From positions 1-64,000 of the forward strand of contig KQ965804.1 in NCBI GenBank assembly GCA_001574975.1: a stretch of DNA of 64,000 nucleotides. The letters run 5' to 3'. The notes beneath the pieces were generated by a model. The model did no database searches. It was given only the letters and a program-made list of their open reading frames with translations, and had not been told where the DNA came from. The position numbers and the translations under genes are program-made. The first letter of the stretch is position 1. Every line of letters starts with the position of its first letter. The stretch comes from Gonapodya prolifera JEL478. Its lineage: Eukaryota; Monoblepharomycota; Monoblepharidomycetes; Monoblepharidales; Gonapodyaceae. Of this stretch, positions 46,431 to 57,983 are shown one piece after another.

Positions 46431-47704
46431 ATGTCCGCGCCGTGCATCTACATCCCTCACGGTACATGCTGCCAACATCTCCGCCTCATCCCAACTCTGG
46501 CCCAACAAACTCTCCTCCCACCCCTCCACTGTAAAGGTGGTGGACCCCTTCCCATTCTCGGGCAACCCCCCGCGCTTGCGACCTGGCTCCGTAACGGGGC
46601 ACCGAAAATACTCGGCATCGACCGGCTAACTACGGCCGTGACTGCAATACTTATCATTACGGCTCACGTGGGTCTGACAACGATTAAGATTCCCTGTATC
46701 GCCTTGACTGAATCGTGAATCTCTCCAGTGGGAGACGTCTTTGCCAACTTTGTCTGCCGGGCTTGGACACGACCTCTATTTCGACTACTCTGGGTTTCCT
46801 GGTTCGTGGAATTGTTTCCCCTCTCTGCTTTCCAGGCCATGTCATTCAATCCTCTCAGCTGAAACGTACAACTACACGTACCCCGCTCCTGGCAGCCCTT
46901 CAGTCGCCCAAAGAGCCGCAAACCTTCTCGCGGACAACGGCTTCTTCACCAGGCTGGATGTAACTCGGGGCTGGGATCACGGTGGTGCGAATCCCCTCGC
47001 TTCTCGTTCCGTCATCCCTTTGTGACGGCGCTGCGCTTTTCTTCCTGCAGTGTTCGTCCCCATGCTCCTTATGCACCCCAAGGCACGCATACCCATCGTT
47101 CAAATGTCCATTCTCACCTCTCTTGACGCCGCGTCCCACATACGCATCGGCCGCGCACTTGCTCCTCTTCGAGACGAAGGCGTGGCGATTGTCGGGTCCG
47201 GGATGAGTTTTCACAACATGGGTGCCTCTTTTGGTGATGGCGGGCCCAGAGTGAAGCCCAAGGCGCTTGCCTTTGAGAAGACGCTCAGCGAGACGTGTAC
47301 CCATTTGGCCGGTGAGGAAAGAGAAAAGAAGTTGGAGGGCTGGGTTGGGTGGGAAGGCGCAAAGGAGAGTCATCCACGACCTGAACATCGTGAGTATTCT
47401 TGATCGACTTGCGTCGAGAACGGCACATATCCGGAATCACACATCGAATTACCTCATATTTGTTTTATTGCCTCACAGTTGTCCCACTATTTGTTATCGC
47501 TGGTGCGGTGAGTATCGCCAATGAGCACCTGTTCGCCCGTTGAAACATGTCCTGATAACTTGTACCAACGAGGCTGGCGCTGACATTGGGCACTGCGTCT
47601 TTAATGGCGAGTTCCACGGCTTCCCTGTGAGTGCGTTCGCGTTCATGTCAACAGAGGGAGAAGAGCTGGCGGGGAAGCGGAAGGTACCGAAAGAAGAGTT
47701 TTGA
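46431..47704 (+). CDS. Extradiol ring-cleavage dioxygenase, DOPA 4,5-dioxygenase (DODA/LigB) family
   Basis: Predicted Fe(II) class III extradiol dioxygenase that opens catechol rings. Exon 1 MSAPCIYIPHG joins to GGGPLPILGQPPAL, giving the IPHGGGPLP metal-ligand motif. Then LIITAHVG joins WETSLPTLSAG, followed by LYFDYSGFP, TYPAPGSP, GWDHG, FVPMLLMHPKARIPIVQMS, LRDEGVAIVGSGMSFHNMG, ESHPRPEH, VPLFVIAGA and HGFPVSAFAF. These are the blocks of plant/bacterial DODA proteins in order, with the expected histidines (HGGG, TAHVG, SFHN, PEH). At least seven exons; the joins at 46465/46532, 46668/46726, 46801/46863 and 46980/47051 fit GT/AG sites. The stop at 47704 follows MSTEGEEL. Substrate may be DOPA or another catechol. 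Divergent from the dynein. Confidence 0.87.
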
Positions 47705-47939
47705 AACGCGCGTTTTTAAGATCACTGCGAGCGTAAGTATGCCTCAATGGAAATGTCATGTAGCTTTGCGCAGTTTATGTAATGCTAAGCAATCGCAAAC
47801 ACTCGTCCAAGCATTGAAATATATGTCCAAATTTGGAGAGACTCTTTCCACCGTCGCAACCAGGGCGTTATGCCCACGATCGCTACGAGTAGGCACGATG
47901 GAAGCGCCTGCGTTTGATACGAATACATTTTAAAGCTAC

Positions 47940-50900
47940 ATGTCAAAATTGGGATTAGCAATCCTCGCAACCCTGAGCAGTACCAACCCCGCAAGCCATA
48001 TTTTCCCAGATATGGTCAACGTCCAAAATTTTCATTTCCGCCATTGACACTGCCTGCCTTCCAAATCATCCATCGTCGCCGTCGGTCGTCGGTCGTCGTC
48101 CCCCTCCGTTTCGGGAAATGTCTTTGGTCGGTAAACCTGAAGGCCGGCGTCCCCGTCTGAACGATCGTCGCTGCCCACATTCCATCCAACACCGTGCAGC
48201 GCGTATGGCTCTGCGCGTGCTCGGCCATGCAGAACATCCGCTGGAAAGACGCCAAAGCATCCTCCTGTACTCGGGCGCACAGTGCTCCATCGCGACGCCT
48301 TGCGCCAACAACCTCGAGTGCATCGGCGGTGAGCTGACCCTTTCCGGGCATTTCTTGTGCGACATGATGGACTGGTTTTTCTTATCGATGGGGCGTTTTC
48401 CACCCAGGGAGATGCGGCTGTCCGCTCATCGCCACCGTCTGCAACGAGGGTCGGTCCTGCTGCGTTTCCTTGCAGACACTTGGCAGCTCAAAAAGCTCAA
48501 TTTTTCCATCGAGCAATGTCCCTACCACGGTGGCGGCGTGCACTGGAGGTGTGTGGGGTGGAGCGCTGTACAATTTAACCATGGTAACTCATCTCTTCGA
48601 CCTCTCGTTCTCCACCTCCCACAGCAGCCTGTTCTAGAGCAACAACTTCAACAAGAGGATTTGCCGTCGCTACATCCGGCGGACTGTTTCTTCCTTCCAC
48701 TTCAGCGTTCGTCGGGGTGGTCGCTGCATCCGCGACGAGTGCTGCTGCGGCCCCATCTTCATCGTCCACCGGCAAGTCATGGACCGCCGCATCCCGAACG
48801 TCCAACCCGTTTGTAGTAGTGACTTCTGGTAGCGCAATTCTCGCAACTCAGTCGGGAAATAACGTCGTCCAAATGCCCATGGGAACGTCGTCCCTAACAG
48901 CATCTGCAACACGAGCGTCGTCCCCATCTGTACCTACAAGCTCTGCAATGGTCGTATCTGTTGGATCTATTTCTGAGAGCATTTTTGGTGCAGTTTTGTC
49001 TTCTGTAGCGAGTTCAAGTGCACTTGGGTCTGCAGCAGGTGATTTTTTGCATCACTTGGCCTTATTCTGGACTAAAATTTTTCATTCTCAAGGCACGCAA
49101 ACCACTGCAATCAATTTTTCAGAGATCCCAGAACGCTCGTCCATAGTGATCCCCTTGAGCGGAACGACGCTTTACGTGTCCGCAGGTGTTAAGACCACAC
49201 TCACCCGAATCTCAAGCACTCCGGTCATCTTGTTTGTTCCTGCTGACTCCGCGGTTACAAGTTATCCTATGATAACATTACCTACGGATATTACCATTAC
49301 ATGTGAGCCCCCAATACTCAGGCGAAGTATGTCCCTGTTTTAAAACCTATGCTCTCCCAAGTACCAAACCCGGGGGCGGCACGTAAAACCAGCTCAACTC
49401 AAAACCTGGGTGGATCCACTCTCTTTCCAGGCGGAGAGTTTGTTCCAAGTGACGGTGAGTTGCAGCGGCACCCAACAGCGTGGAGCGTTTCTCATGCATA
49501 TTGCGCCTCCAGCATCGCCGTACAGCTCTGATCCTGCACCAAACACGATGGCTGTTGTTGAGGCAGTAATCGGAGTGCTCATGGGGCTTGCTGCCATCAT
49601 CACTGTCGCAACTGTTTTGATCCGTCGGCACCGGTCACAGCGCCACGGACGTATTCTTCTGCACGGAGACGACGGATTCCAAAGCCGCCCAAAAGGTGAT
49701 CGCCCTCCCGGCCAAGGGAAAAAGTTTGACTTGCGCTTGAGAGGATGGCGGACTCTTGAAGGCGAAGGAAGCGGAGTGGGAAATCGGGAGATGACGTACA
49801 CGAGCAATCCCGCCGCCAATTGGAGCTTCCCCGTTAGTCCAGTGGACCCGAATACAACCGCAAGTGTTGGCGGTCGCTCCTCAGTCGACTCGTCTGAGTC
49901 GTCTACAAGTAGAAGGATGCTACTTCCTACCCCCCTCCCACCTGATGATGATCCACCAACGATTTCTTTGAAGCAAAAGTCTGGGTTGGTTATCAGCACA
50001 TCGCCTACAACTGCACTGCACCCCGATTTGCCACCAAGCCCGTTGTCACCTAGCCCAGCTCCGTCGTTGACAGAGGTGAGTGACCTTTACGCGACGGCGA
50101 GACTGAAATTCAATTATGTTTTGATGTCCATTATATACACCCGTTGACTTTTAAAGCCACATTGGTGAGCACAGGACGTGTCTTTCGAACAAGCAAACAC
50201 CCACATCTGAATGTTGTTTGTTGGCAGGTTTTTCTCTCGTCTCGCTGGAGCCGTCGGCAAAGAAAACGCCAATTCTGTTCCTTACCATGGTCCGGCATTG
50301 TTTGTTTCGAAATCGGTGAGTACCCACTTGAGGCTGTGATATGAATCACGGCTCGTGATCAACCAAGCATACATTTCAGTACCACCCATCGTCGCACGAC
50401 GAGATTCGTCTCAGCGTTGGGGACGCGGTCGAAGTGCGCACAGTTTTCCCGGATGGTGAGTTTCAGCCCTTGGAATTCTTCAACGGGCAAAAGCTGAATG
50501 TTGTCATCCCAACAGGCTGGTGTGCAGGTTTCAATAGGAATTCTCGCAAGTCAGGGATTGCGCCACTGTAGGTCGCTTCTCTTCACTTGTAGAGCATCTC
50601 TCTTAAAATTCCGGCATGTGACCACACCCCAGTGACAATCTAAACCTTGACGACTTCCGCTCAGGTGATGAAGCGAGCAGTGGCTCTCATTCCCGGAGCA
50701 CTTCTTCAGCTAGCAGAGTACTGTCAGATCGCTTCTCTATTCTTTCCCCACGCTCGCCTGCCCAACGCGGCACCATGTCGTCATCCCGCCAAATGCTTTC
50801 ATCAAATCTCGCTTCGACCCAGGGCTCCCCGACGTATCTTCGAATACCCGACAGCCCAGGTCTCGTAAATCCTTTCTTGGACACCTTGACTCCACTATCG

Positions 50901-51396
50901 CCGTCACCTGCAGTAGACCCTTTTTCTGATCAAGCGAATTGGGATGCAACTTTGCGACCACCGCTTCCCCGCTTGGCCCCCGAAAACGTCCGCTCAGCAG
51001 TTATTGTGAATCCGTTCACGGACCTCAACAGCTTCCTCTGCGATACAGATGACGAAATGCAGGGAACCTCCAGGAGAGCGTCCTTCGGAACATCAACACC
51101 AAGCACCCCTTCTCCGCCAACAACCATGGCATGGCCGCCACCTGGTCCAGTGCGAGACTCGCCGAAACTGTCAGAGGGAGACAAGTTCACTCCAAGTAGA
51201 TCCTTCGTATGGATTCCAGTGGTGATTGTGTGTTCCTTTAAGTCTTCGAAACGATTGATTTCACCTCGTATTTTATAAACAGGCGAACGATTTGTGTGCT
51301 TCCCGACCAACGTCTTGGGGTAGTGTTGGGTCAGATCTCTCCACACTGTCACCCCAAGATTTGCTCCCCCCGGTGAAAGCAAGGACCGTCATTTAG
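47940..51396 (+). CDS. Single-pass transmembrane protein with cytoplasmic SH3 domain (Fus1-like layout), copy 1
   Basis: Predicted plasma-membrane signalling or scaffold protein. The extracellular part has a small Cys-rich module in short exons (CSIATPCANNLECIGG, then RCGCPLIATVCNEGRSCC), and a long Ser/Thr/Ala-rich, probably O-glycosylated region. One TM segment follows (AVIGVLMGLAAIITVATVLI, near 49570), then basic RRHRSQRHGR, and a Pro/Ser-rich cytoplasmic region. The SH3 domain is split by introns near 50230-50570: ALFVSKS, YHPSSHDEIRLSVGDAV and DGWCAGFNRNSRKSGIAPL. After a further Ser/Pro tail the last intron (GTATGG to ACAG, 51208-51282) leads to SPQDLLPPVKARTVI. The ATG at 47940 gives a signal-like MSKLGLAILATLSS, but its join to the Cys-rich exon is not resolved; another possible start is 48118. 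Confidence 0.68.
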
Positions 51397-51838
51397 TACT
51401 TTTCTGAGATCGAATTTTGGACATGAAGCTTATCCACTGGTGGACATAATTGACTTGCTGCAGAGTTCATGATACTCCCTATGGACACGATAACACGTTG
51501 CAAAGCCTTACTTATTGGACAGGACAACCCGTCCCCAGAATTTTTTGCAGTTTGGAACACTTCCGTACAGCGTACTTCGTTGACTACCTACATACCCTGA
51601 TGGTTATCCATCATTTCTTGCTCGTTATCAGACTTTAGCTTTCATTGTGGTTACATACCTAATGAAGATTCTTGTACCTCATATACCTATCTTGTCATGT
51701 GTTTTCAAGTTTGTTCAAGTATGTTTGTTCAAGTTCTCCAATAAACCCTGACCAAAGTGAGAGGAGTGGGATCAAGATCCACCAACAGAGAAGATTCTCT
51801 TTTCCTCTTTCGAGTCTCCACTCGAAACGCTCCGATTG
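51397..51838. other. Intergenic, nothing recognised
   Basis: About 440 bases between the SH3 protein gene and the amino-acid transporter gene, both plus strand. AT-rich near 51640-51740. No supportable feature. Confidence 0.5.
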
Positions 51839-53528
51839 ATGATGGCGTCTCAGGATGCCTCGCTTCTCCCCACCAAGCGTGCGATTTTTAACTTGGTCAA
51901 CTACGTTTTGTCGCTGGTTGTCATCGGAGCACCTTATCTGGTAGGTAACGTGTATTCAAAGGGCAAACTAGAGCAATTCCGCGGTGTTTTTGTGATCAAA
52001 GGGCGAAAGGTTCTAACTTGCTTGTACTTGATAACCTTCTTTCAATGGCCAGTTTGAACAAGCCGGTGTCGTTCCTGCTCTTGGTCTGTACCTTCTATAC
52101 CTTGTTCTGATGACCACAACGGCTGGATGGCTCTGTCGTGCCGTTGAAGTTGCTGGGAGATCGTCAGGACGGTGGCCTGTAGCCGGACTGCGGGAACTTG
52201 TCGAAGTCATTGCAGGAAGAGGGGTTTTTGAGGGGATTGTGGCTCTGGCGTTCTTCTTGGACTTGTACGGCACCCTAGTGAGAGAAACGCAGTGCACGTA
52301 TGCCCCGTCTCTGCTGTTCTGTAATCCGGTCTCTTAATAGGTCATGTGTGTCACGGTCCTGGCAAATCACCTTGCACTTCTTCTACCGGCGCTGCCCTGG
52401 CTCACTCTCTCTACCCTCAAATTTCTACTTCTTCCCGTCTTGGTGTCCATCTCCTCTCTCCCTTTCCACCAGCTTTCGATAACCTCGTTCTTTGGCACCT
52501 CTTGCGCCCTTGGCATCGTCGCAGTCCTCCTCATTGACGGCTTCAGCAATCCTACTCAACCTGGATCTATTTTAGATCCGTCGCCTGTTCGTTTGTGGCC
52601 CTCGAATGACGGTTGGGGAGGTGCCTGGGGCTCCCTTGCCATCGCTGTTGGAGTCGCGGTGACGACAACATCAGGGCACTCCGGGCTGCCAGTCCAATAC
52701 ATGCTGCTGAAAGATCGAAGAAAAAATTACGGGGTGTGGCTTTCTACGAGTTTTGGGACAGCAGTTGCGGTGCTGTGTGTCTGCGGTTCGACTGGATATC
52801 TCATGTTTGGAGATGCGGTTGAAGAGGCAATAACGCAAAATCTCTTTGCGATGAAGGAAAACCGTGTCATAAATTCAATCATGTGAGTCTTTCCGTCGAG
52901 TCCCCCGTTATCCAACTCACCTTTCTCGTGCAGCACCATTTTTGTAGCAATCATTCCCATGACCACGTTCCCACTATACCTTGAACCTTTAGCAGCAGAC
53001 ACTGAAGCTGCACTGCTTCGTCTCTTTGCAAGTTACCCAGCACCATCCCGACGAAGAGGGCGAAAACAACAAATCGTCGGACAGCTTAATGAAACGACCC
53101 CTCTGCTGGTGGACGAAGCAGAGAGCGGTGACGTTGTCGAAGATGGCGCCACGGGACAGGGGAGCTCTGCAACGTCGTCATCGGTTGCGGATACGCCACC
53201 GGCACCTCGCTTCCTGACTCGCGCACTCCTCCGCGCGCTCCTAGCGACTCTTGCGGTGGCGACCTCAATATCGCTTCCATCTTTCATCAATCTCGTGGCA
53301 CTGCTAGGGGCACTGGTGACGGCTGTAACTGCTGTGATAGTACCCACTGGATGCTTTTTGGCCCTGGCGAGAACGAGCTCACCTATTCGTGCGGGATTGG
53401 TGGAAAATGATGACTATATAATCGTTGGCTCGTGGGAACTTGCGGTTGCGTGGGGTGTGATGCTACTGGGATCTGGGCTTGCTGTGTTCGGAACTGTGGG
53501 GACTGTGGGTCGCATTTGGAATGCTTAA
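51839..53528 (+). CDS. Amino-acid transporter, AAAP/AVT (SLC38/SLC36-like) family
   Basis: Predicted vacuolar or plasma-membrane amino-acid carrier. Five exons. The N-terminus reads AIFNLVNYVLSLVVIGAPYL and joins FEQAGVVPALGLYLLVLMTT, the paired first helices with the glycine-rich bend of the family. Further segments: GIVALAFFLDLYGTL, VTVLANHLALLLPALPW, LLLPVLVSISSLPF, TSCALGIVAVLLIDG, SLAIAVGVAVTTTSGHSGLP, STSFGTAVAVLCVCGSTGYL, TIFVAIIPMTTFPLYLEPLA, LLATLAVATSISLPSFINL, VALLGALVTAVTAVIVPTG and WGVMLLGSGLAVFGTVG: about eleven helices. A hydrophilic loop of about 80 residues precedes the last helices. ATG at 51839, one codon before a second ATG. The substrate is unknown. Confidence 0.85.
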
Positions 53529-53879
53529 TACGTTGGACACTTAAAATTTTAGCTCCAGCACGAACAGTGGTAGCGGAGTCTGCCAATTGTAAATACATCA
53601 TATTTAGCCTAAATTAATTGAAGTGGATAGTTTGGAGCGTGGCGCCCACGAGTCCACACAAATCCCGTCCCAACGAACGCGCGTTTCTAAGAGTTAAGTC
53701 TGTGGTGGCAACGCTGGAATCGGGGACACGGTTGATTCAGTGGTACGTGCCCAACGACAATCATTCGTATATTCAGAACTGTTCTTAACCGCACGGCGGA
53801 GCACAGAAGCTCCAAGAGGAAGAGCGCACGGGAGATACATCATTTAAGGTCTCGGTGTTTCTTTTAGTCCTCTGATTGC
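53529..53879. other. Intergenic, promoter of TVP38
   Basis: About 350 bases between stop and start of two plus-strand genes. No other feature recognised. Confidence 0.5.
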
Positions 53880-55734
53880 ATGCCGCGGAATGCCCAATCA
53901 TCTAGCGATGTGCGACCGACCCGCTTGAATCTCTCTCGGGAAGATGTTGCCGCTTTCGACCCACTGGCGACATCTGCCACCTCTCCTGAACGACAATCAT
54001 TATCTTATCCCTCTCTGACATCACCCGCCGTCCTGAACTCGTCTTCACCACTTCATTCACCCCATCCACCCGTCTCACCCGTCTCACCCATCTCGCCGAC
54101 TGCTCCAACAACGCGAAACTCTTTCTCGTCTCAGAACCGTGTAAATGTCAACATACAAACTCGCTTTGGTCACGCGTCGCGTCCATTAGACGCCTCAGAA
54201 CTCGATGACGATGTGGACTCTGACACCTCCTTGAGCCTGAGCCTCCTGTCGGACACGCCTTTGAGACCGTCGGGGGACAGAACGCCGACTGAGCGTGACC
54301 GTCCTCGGAGTCGACCGGGACGGCAACGGGTCCGCCATCAGGAGAATAAGAGCACTTATGCTGCACCTGCTCCCTCCACTCCGCCTCAAACCCTTGTTCA
54401 GCGCATAGCTGCGCTCCCATCATCTGCCTTTTCTGCTATTGGTCGGGCGCTGGCGGATCCCTTAGGCACTTGTCGTGCAGTCGGATGGTTCCTGTACGAC
54501 CACATTTGGAACTCGCCATTGTTCTTCATGTATGCCGCTTCTGCCGTGTCGGGCATAATTGTCCTCATAATTATAATCGAAAGGGAGGTGGCTGTGCCAT
54601 ATTTTGTCGGTGTGAGTTCGTGGGTTTTGCCTGTTATCGTGCCTCTTCGTTCTGATTCTTGGTTTTCTAGCTTGCTGACAGGGTTCACGACCTTGGAGGG
54701 CTGTGAGTTCCTGTTTGTCGCGACTATGTTTGCGATCGAGCTCACCGTTTCAACCACCAGCGGCCTCCTCATCCTCCTATTTGCCATCTTTCTCGCATGT
54801 TTCCCCCCAGTCCCAGGCTACGGCACCCTCCTCGCACTCTGCGGGTTCATTTTCTCGTTCCCCCTTGGACTCATTCCTGCCTACTTTGGAGCCCTTTTGG
54901 GTTCCCTGGGGTGTTTCGTAACGTCCCGAAGGTTGTTCACGGGTTATGGTGAGCGGATCGCAAAGAAGTATCCTGGGCTGGGAGGCGTCCTCCGGGAGGT
55001 GGAGAGAGGGAGTGTGGGGTTTTTGATCTTAGTGAGACTGGCGCCATATCCTTTCAGTTTGATGGTGCGTGTTTGGAAGTGTTGGAACCTCTGGTTTAGT
55101 CGTTTTCATTGGCTCTTACCGAATTTGCTCCCGATACCTTCTTTCACAACAGAACGTCCTTCTCTCCACGACTCGGGTACCATTTTCCACATATGCTCTT
55201 GCCACATCTGTTGCAATATGCAAAAACGCTCTCCACGTGTATCTTGGATCGACGGTTCATGATCTCGCCGACCTGGAGCGCACCGGGGGCCACCCCGCAA
55301 AGATTGCGGGAATGGTCGGGGGCGCAGTCATAGCAGTTGTCGTGGCAGTGTACTTGGCCGTGGTTGTCCGCCGGACTCTCAAGGAGCGCGAGCGGGAATC
55401 CGGGATTGATGGCGGAGAGCTTGATGTGGACGGAGATCCGGAGCGGGGAACGAGGGCGTCGTCACCAATCGCACCCATGTCCCCCGCGTCATTCTCGTCG
55501 AGAACGTCTGCGTCGCCACACGGTGGATTACATGCTGACACTATTGTTGGGTTGGAGCTCGAGGATGCTGGACGTGAGGAAGACGATGTCGAGGTGGACG
55601 CCGATGGAGAGGATGTGGCGGATGCGCTACTTCCAACAAACGGGAGAACAGTGGGGGCGGGGAGATCCGGAGGGGGAGGTGTGCTTGTTGGTGCGATGAG
55701 TGCCGTCAGGGCAGCTGTAACAAGGGGGCGGTGA
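53880..55734 (+). CDS. TVP38: TVP38/TMEM64-family Golgi membrane protein (VTT domain)
   Basis: Integral membrane protein of the VTT (SNARE-associated/DedA-like) superfamily. The N-terminal 190 or so residues are Ser/Pro-rich and hydrophilic. Then come SPLFFMYAASAVSGIIVLII, FVATMFAIELTVSTTSGLLI, FPPVPGYGTLLALCGFIFSF, LGLIPAYFGALLGSLGCFVT, RRLFTGYGERIAKKYP, GFLILVRLAPYPFSLM and, after an intron at about 55061-55154, NVLLSTTRVPFSTYALATSV and NALHVYLGSTVHDL. The GY-to-R-x-x-P pattern and the NALHVYLGS block are diagnostic of Tvp38. A last TM (VGGAVIAVVVAVYLAVVV) precedes an acidic tail. One more intron near 54590-54680 is possible because the frame is also open through it. Confidence 0.88.
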
Positions 55735-56097
55735 GCTTGTAGCCGCACAGTGTGTGGACATATTAGTTGTTGCATCCAATTATTGACATGTTCCGTTGTT
55801 CATAGTCTATATGCTGATTTTAATGAGAATATTCGTGTAGACTTCTACACTTCTCCACTTCTCCAATCCAACATCTCCAACGAGCCAAAAGAGAATTCGC
55901 AGTTTGCTTGGTGGTTGATTCACCCTAGCCAGCAAAATGCTGCCGTAAAGAGCGGCATCTCAGGGATGCACCAATCACGGGTGTGGGACCCTAAAAATCG
56001 GGTGCCGCACCACCCCAACGACGCCGACCACGCCTCCCATTCAAAAAAAACACTTGAAACCCCTCGGACTCTCACCAAAGAGCACGATTGAGTGGCG
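55735..56097. other. Intergenic, promoter of the spherulin-4 gene
   Basis: About 360 bases between two plus-strand genes. AT-rich around 55790-55860. Nothing else recognised. Confidence 0.5.
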
Positions 56098-57663
56098 ATG
56101 GAATCACACAGCACGCTGGACGTGCCCTCATGGCACTCAAAGACGGGTCGGATTGCGCCGGAGACATCCTCAACCAAGCACCCAAGCGTCCAACGTCTCA
56201 AGCGTCACAACGGGGGCGGCGTTTCCGTGATTCACCCACGAGAAACGTTGCCTCCCAGTCGCAGACCTATCCACATCGCACTCTCCGCTCTTGGCGCGTT
56301 GTTGTTGGTTGCTGGGGCCATCACGACTGGTATTGTTGTCTCGAAAAACAAAGCACAGAGCGCATCGGCTGCCGACAACGTAAACCTGGGTCAGGTGAAC
56401 GCACAAGAACTTTGGGCGAAGAAGCCATCTGGGGCTGGGTCCAACCAGGTCCCAGTGACCTCTCCCACTCCTGTCGCAAACGCGCTAGCTCAATCTGGAC
56501 TCGGCGTCAACTTACTCTCCCCTACGCGGACGTGCGATTCCATATACGCTGCTTACACGTCCGGGGTGACCATGACTACCCAGGACTTTAGCGACTGGTC
56601 GTCTTGGTTGTGCAACACATGTGAGCCTCTTTCATCGCCCAGTCATTCTCGTCTTCTATCAACGCTCTACTCTACCACAGGGTATCCCTCTGGAATCGGC
56701 TCACAAACTTTATTACCCAACGTCCAAGCCCAGGCTGCCACTGTGCCAGTGCCAGCTCCCAGCCCTGCCACTCGTACTTGTGATACCATATATTCGGCGT
56801 TTACTTCTGGGGTCTCGATGACAGCGCAGGACTTTTCCGATTGGACGTCATGGGCTTGTAACACATGTGCGTTTTGCAAGTTCACCATGTTTTAAGCCTA
56901 AGCTAACACCTTTCCCACCGCGACAGGGTATCCTTCCGGAATCAGCTCCGCCGATGGAAATGTCAGAGCGCAAGGCGCGATAACTTCCCCGTCCACCAAC
57001 CTGCTTGTGCCCCTGTACATGTACCCCGACTCCGTGAACTGGCCAGCACTCGTTGCCGCCAAAAGGCGCAATCCGTCTGTCCCCATCACCGCGATTTTCA
57101 ACCCCGGCAGTGGCCCAGGATCAGTACAGGACTCGACGTTTGTCTCCGCTATCGCCACTTTGCGCAGCACCGGAATCACTTTACTCGGATACGTACCCAC
57201 AACGTATGGCGCGCGGGCGATATCAGACATTCAGGCGGATATATCCAAGTATGCGCAATGGTACCAACCCGACGGCATATTCTTCGATGAAATGGCATCA
57301 GTATCCGGCTTTGAGTCTTACTATGCAACAATTGCCTCATCCGCGCGCTCTGCGGGGATGCCACTCACGATCGGGAATCCCGGTACAGGGATTCAAGCTT
57401 CCTACAATGGCATTCTTTCGGCTGTGATTATTTACGAAGGAGCCGGTTTGCCTTCGGCCACGGGACTTCCAAGCTGGACCTCGAGCGCGTCCAAGAACAG
57501 TTTGGGTGTTGTGTCGTATGCTGTCAGTTTTCTTGATGCTGCGGCTGTAAAGTCGGTTACAAACCGAGTTGGATACTTTTTCGCCACTGGAGACGATGGA
57601 GCGAACCCGTACGATTCGCTGCCGAGTTATTTGGACTCACTGGTGGCGGCTCTGGCGGGTTAG
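56098..57663 (+). CDS. Membrane-anchored spherulin-4 (GH135-like) glycosidase with duplicated N-terminal module
   Basis: Three exons (56098-56620, 56681-56866, 56927-57663) close in frame to 481 residues. A type II anchor (IALSALGALLLVAGAITTGI, about 60-80) is followed by two copies of a 60-residue module: RTCDSIYAAYTSGVTMTTQ with DFSDWSSWLCNTW, and RTCDTIYSAFTSGVSMTAQ with DFSDWTSWACNTW, each with GYPSGI-like flanks. The catalytic domain follows: LLVPLYMYPDSVNW, IFNPGSGPGS, LLGYVPTTYGAR, YQPDGIFFDEMAS and IIYEGAGLPS. The FFDE and YE residues match the acidic active-site residues of the Aspergillus Sph3 galactosaminogalactan hydrolase (GH135). Likely acts on an amino-sugar polymer at the cell surface. 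The start is the first ATG; an upstream GTG was ignored. Confidence 0.88.
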
Positions 57664-57983
57664 GCTTGACAAGGACCCGCGTTAAATTCACGAAAGCGCT
57701 GGCGGATCCTTAACGGACTTGTAAATTATGCGAAAAGTGCATGAGTATGGGAGAGGAGAAGAACACTTGAAACATCACTCTACTGGCTGCTGGTCGGTCG
57801 TATGTAGAAACCAAAGAACACTTCTTTAATGTATAAAAACGATTGAGCACTGCATGTTTGGTATGTTATGGAGATATATTGGACTTAAATATATCTTATG
57901 CAGCATTCATTTCGTGAGCAGATTCTTTGGTATATCAATATATTTATAACTATTACGAGGCGCTTGCCAGCAAGTCAAACCTA
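57664..57983. other. Convergent intergenic region
   Basis: About 320 bases between the stops of the spherulin-4 gene (plus) and the F-box/LRR gene (minus). AT-rich near 57830-57960. No feature recognised. Confidence 0.5.

Noticed and set aside
48016-48403. Minus-strand frames up to 123 residues opposite the first transmembrane SH3 gene
   Set aside because: No recognisable domain, and the plus strand holds the Cys-rich exon with a good donor site.
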